The translations under genes and the position numbers were made by a program. The notes beneath the pieces are model-generated. The model did not search any database. It worked only from the letters and a program-made list of their open reading frames with translations, and was not told the origin of the DNA. 64,000 bases of DNA, taken from contig NZ_JAAAKZ010000018.1 of the NCBI RefSeq assembly GCF_009905605.1, positions 17,709 through 81,708 of the forward strand. Reading direction: 5' to 3'. Numbering within the stretch: the first letter of the stretch is position 1; every line of letters begins with the position of its first letter. Below, in pieces: positions 63,686-64,000 of the stretch. The stretch is from Runella sp. CRIBMP (GTDB lineage: Bacteria > Bacteroidota > Bacteroidia > Cytophagales > Spirosomataceae).

Positions 63686-64000
63686 TTAGGTCCAACCTTC
63701 GCGGTATTGCCGCTTTACAAATGCATTAGCAACGTCAAAATTGGTAATTTTCATGTTGACACCATCCCAAAGAAGTTTCTTACGGCCAGTGAATTTACCA
63801 TTTTCGCGGTGTAGATAGCTACGAACGGCCAAGTTGCCCATCAATACGATTTCGGCCAAGGGCCCTGCCTCATCAAACGAAGAGCTAGTGTAGGTTCCGA
63901 ATCCCGCTTTGCAGGCTTTTACCCATTGCTGTTGGTGGCCAGTGGTGTCTCCTTCAACCAACGGGCGGGTGGGAGCGGGGAATTTTACGTCCTGTAATTG
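63686..64000 (-). CDS. Gfo/Idh/MocA-family oxidoreductase, C-terminal fragment (runs off window)
   Basis: On the minus strand the frame enters at the window edge (QLQDVKFPAPTRPLVEG) and runs to a stop at 63686, giving 104 residues. The segment HQQQWVKACKAGF, then SSSFDEAGPLAEIVLMGNLAVRS and ITNFDVANAFVKRQYREGW, is the C-terminal end of the Gfo/Idh/MocA dehydrogenases found as exported, Tat-dependent proteins in Bacteroidota (the WVKACKAG ... EAGPLAE pattern). The NAD(P)-binding N-terminus lies beyond the edge, so the cofactor and export signal cannot be checked. Sugar or inositol oxidation is the family role. Confidence 0.8.
   Translation of the reverse strand, partial: QLQDVKFPAPTRPLVEGDTTGHQQQWVKACKAGFGTYTSSSFDEAGPLAEIVLMGNLAVRSYLHRENGKFTGRKKLLWDGVNMKITNFDVANAFVKRQYREGWT

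Noticed and set aside
1..64000. tRNA, rRNA, prophage, integron or intact insertion sequence
   Set aside because: Read for characteristic motifs (cloverleaf with GGTTCGAATC arm, transposase or integrase signatures, long terminal inverted repeats); none was recognised, though small RNAs cannot be excluded by eye.

Overview
The window reads as chromosomal DNA of a pigmented, aerobic, environmental Bacteroidota bacterium, most likely order Cytophagales (Spirosomataceae-like, for example Runella, Dyadobacter or Spirosoma; the genus is a guess from gene content). The grounds are four SusC/SusD pairs, TAnnTTTG-type promoter boxes, the near absence of Shine-Dalgarno sequences, many intrinsic terminators of the AAAAAA-stem-TTTTTT type, C-terminal-carotenoid genes of the crtI-crtB type, and envelope families typical of the phylum (DUF5916, ASPIC/UnbV, HisKA_2 with LytTR). 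No rRNA, tRNA, CRISPR array, intact insertion sequence or prophage is visible.

Layout. 1-823 (minus): end of a two-component system (OmpR-type regulator and the start of its kinase). 1087-7314 (plus): a secreted GSDH/PKD/cytochrome c/CBM6 fusion, a Tat-exported TIM-barrel isomerase, and a translationally coupled pair of exported proteins of unknown function. 7324-8055 (minus): Nudix-fold transcription factor with a degenerate Nudix box. 8056-8927: long gap holding a start-less ORF that looks like a gene remnant. 8928-17628 (plus): SusCD pair 1 and a giant VCBS/ASPIC-UnbV lipoprotein. 17724-22441 (minus): SusCD pair 2. 23018-28049 (plus): SusCD pair 3, a paralogue of pair 1. 28252-32274: small YXWGXW lipoprotein, crtI-crtB, exported amidohydrolase. 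32461-37270 (minus): SusCD pair 4. 37685-45806: outer-membrane-type proteins, an exported CocE/S15 hydrolase, a GHL10 lipoprotein, and an ECF sigma/anti-sigma/DUF4097-like/two-barrel operon. 45810-48000 (minus): an exported SAM hydrolase (DUF62) and a NamZ-like muramidase. 48169-57064: three SulP anion transporters and two beta-carbonic anhydrases, interrupted by a fatty-acid desaturase, a PlsC acyltransferase and a small acidic protein. 57107-59377 (minus): DUF5916 outer membrane protein. 59565-63590 (plus): exported thioredoxin-like protein and a TPR histidine kinase plus LytTR regulator. 63686-64000 (minus): C-terminus of a Gfo/Idh/MocA oxidoreductase running off the window.

How it fits together. 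The left half is a nutrient-capture zone: SusCD pairs import oligomers (substrates unknown, since no polysaccharide-degrading enzyme accompanies them), the secreted dehydrogenase/cytochrome and isomerase could oxidise or isomerise sugars in the periplasm, and the Nudix regulator may sense a sugar. The right half is envelope and inorganic-carbon physiology. The most unusual unit is the SulP/carbonic anhydrase cluster (two SulP-CA couplets in tandem, the second overlapping, plus a third SulP 2.7 kb upstream), a candidate bicarbonate uptake/CO2 hydration system in an apparent heterotroph. Function statements come from family recognition by eye; no database search was run.
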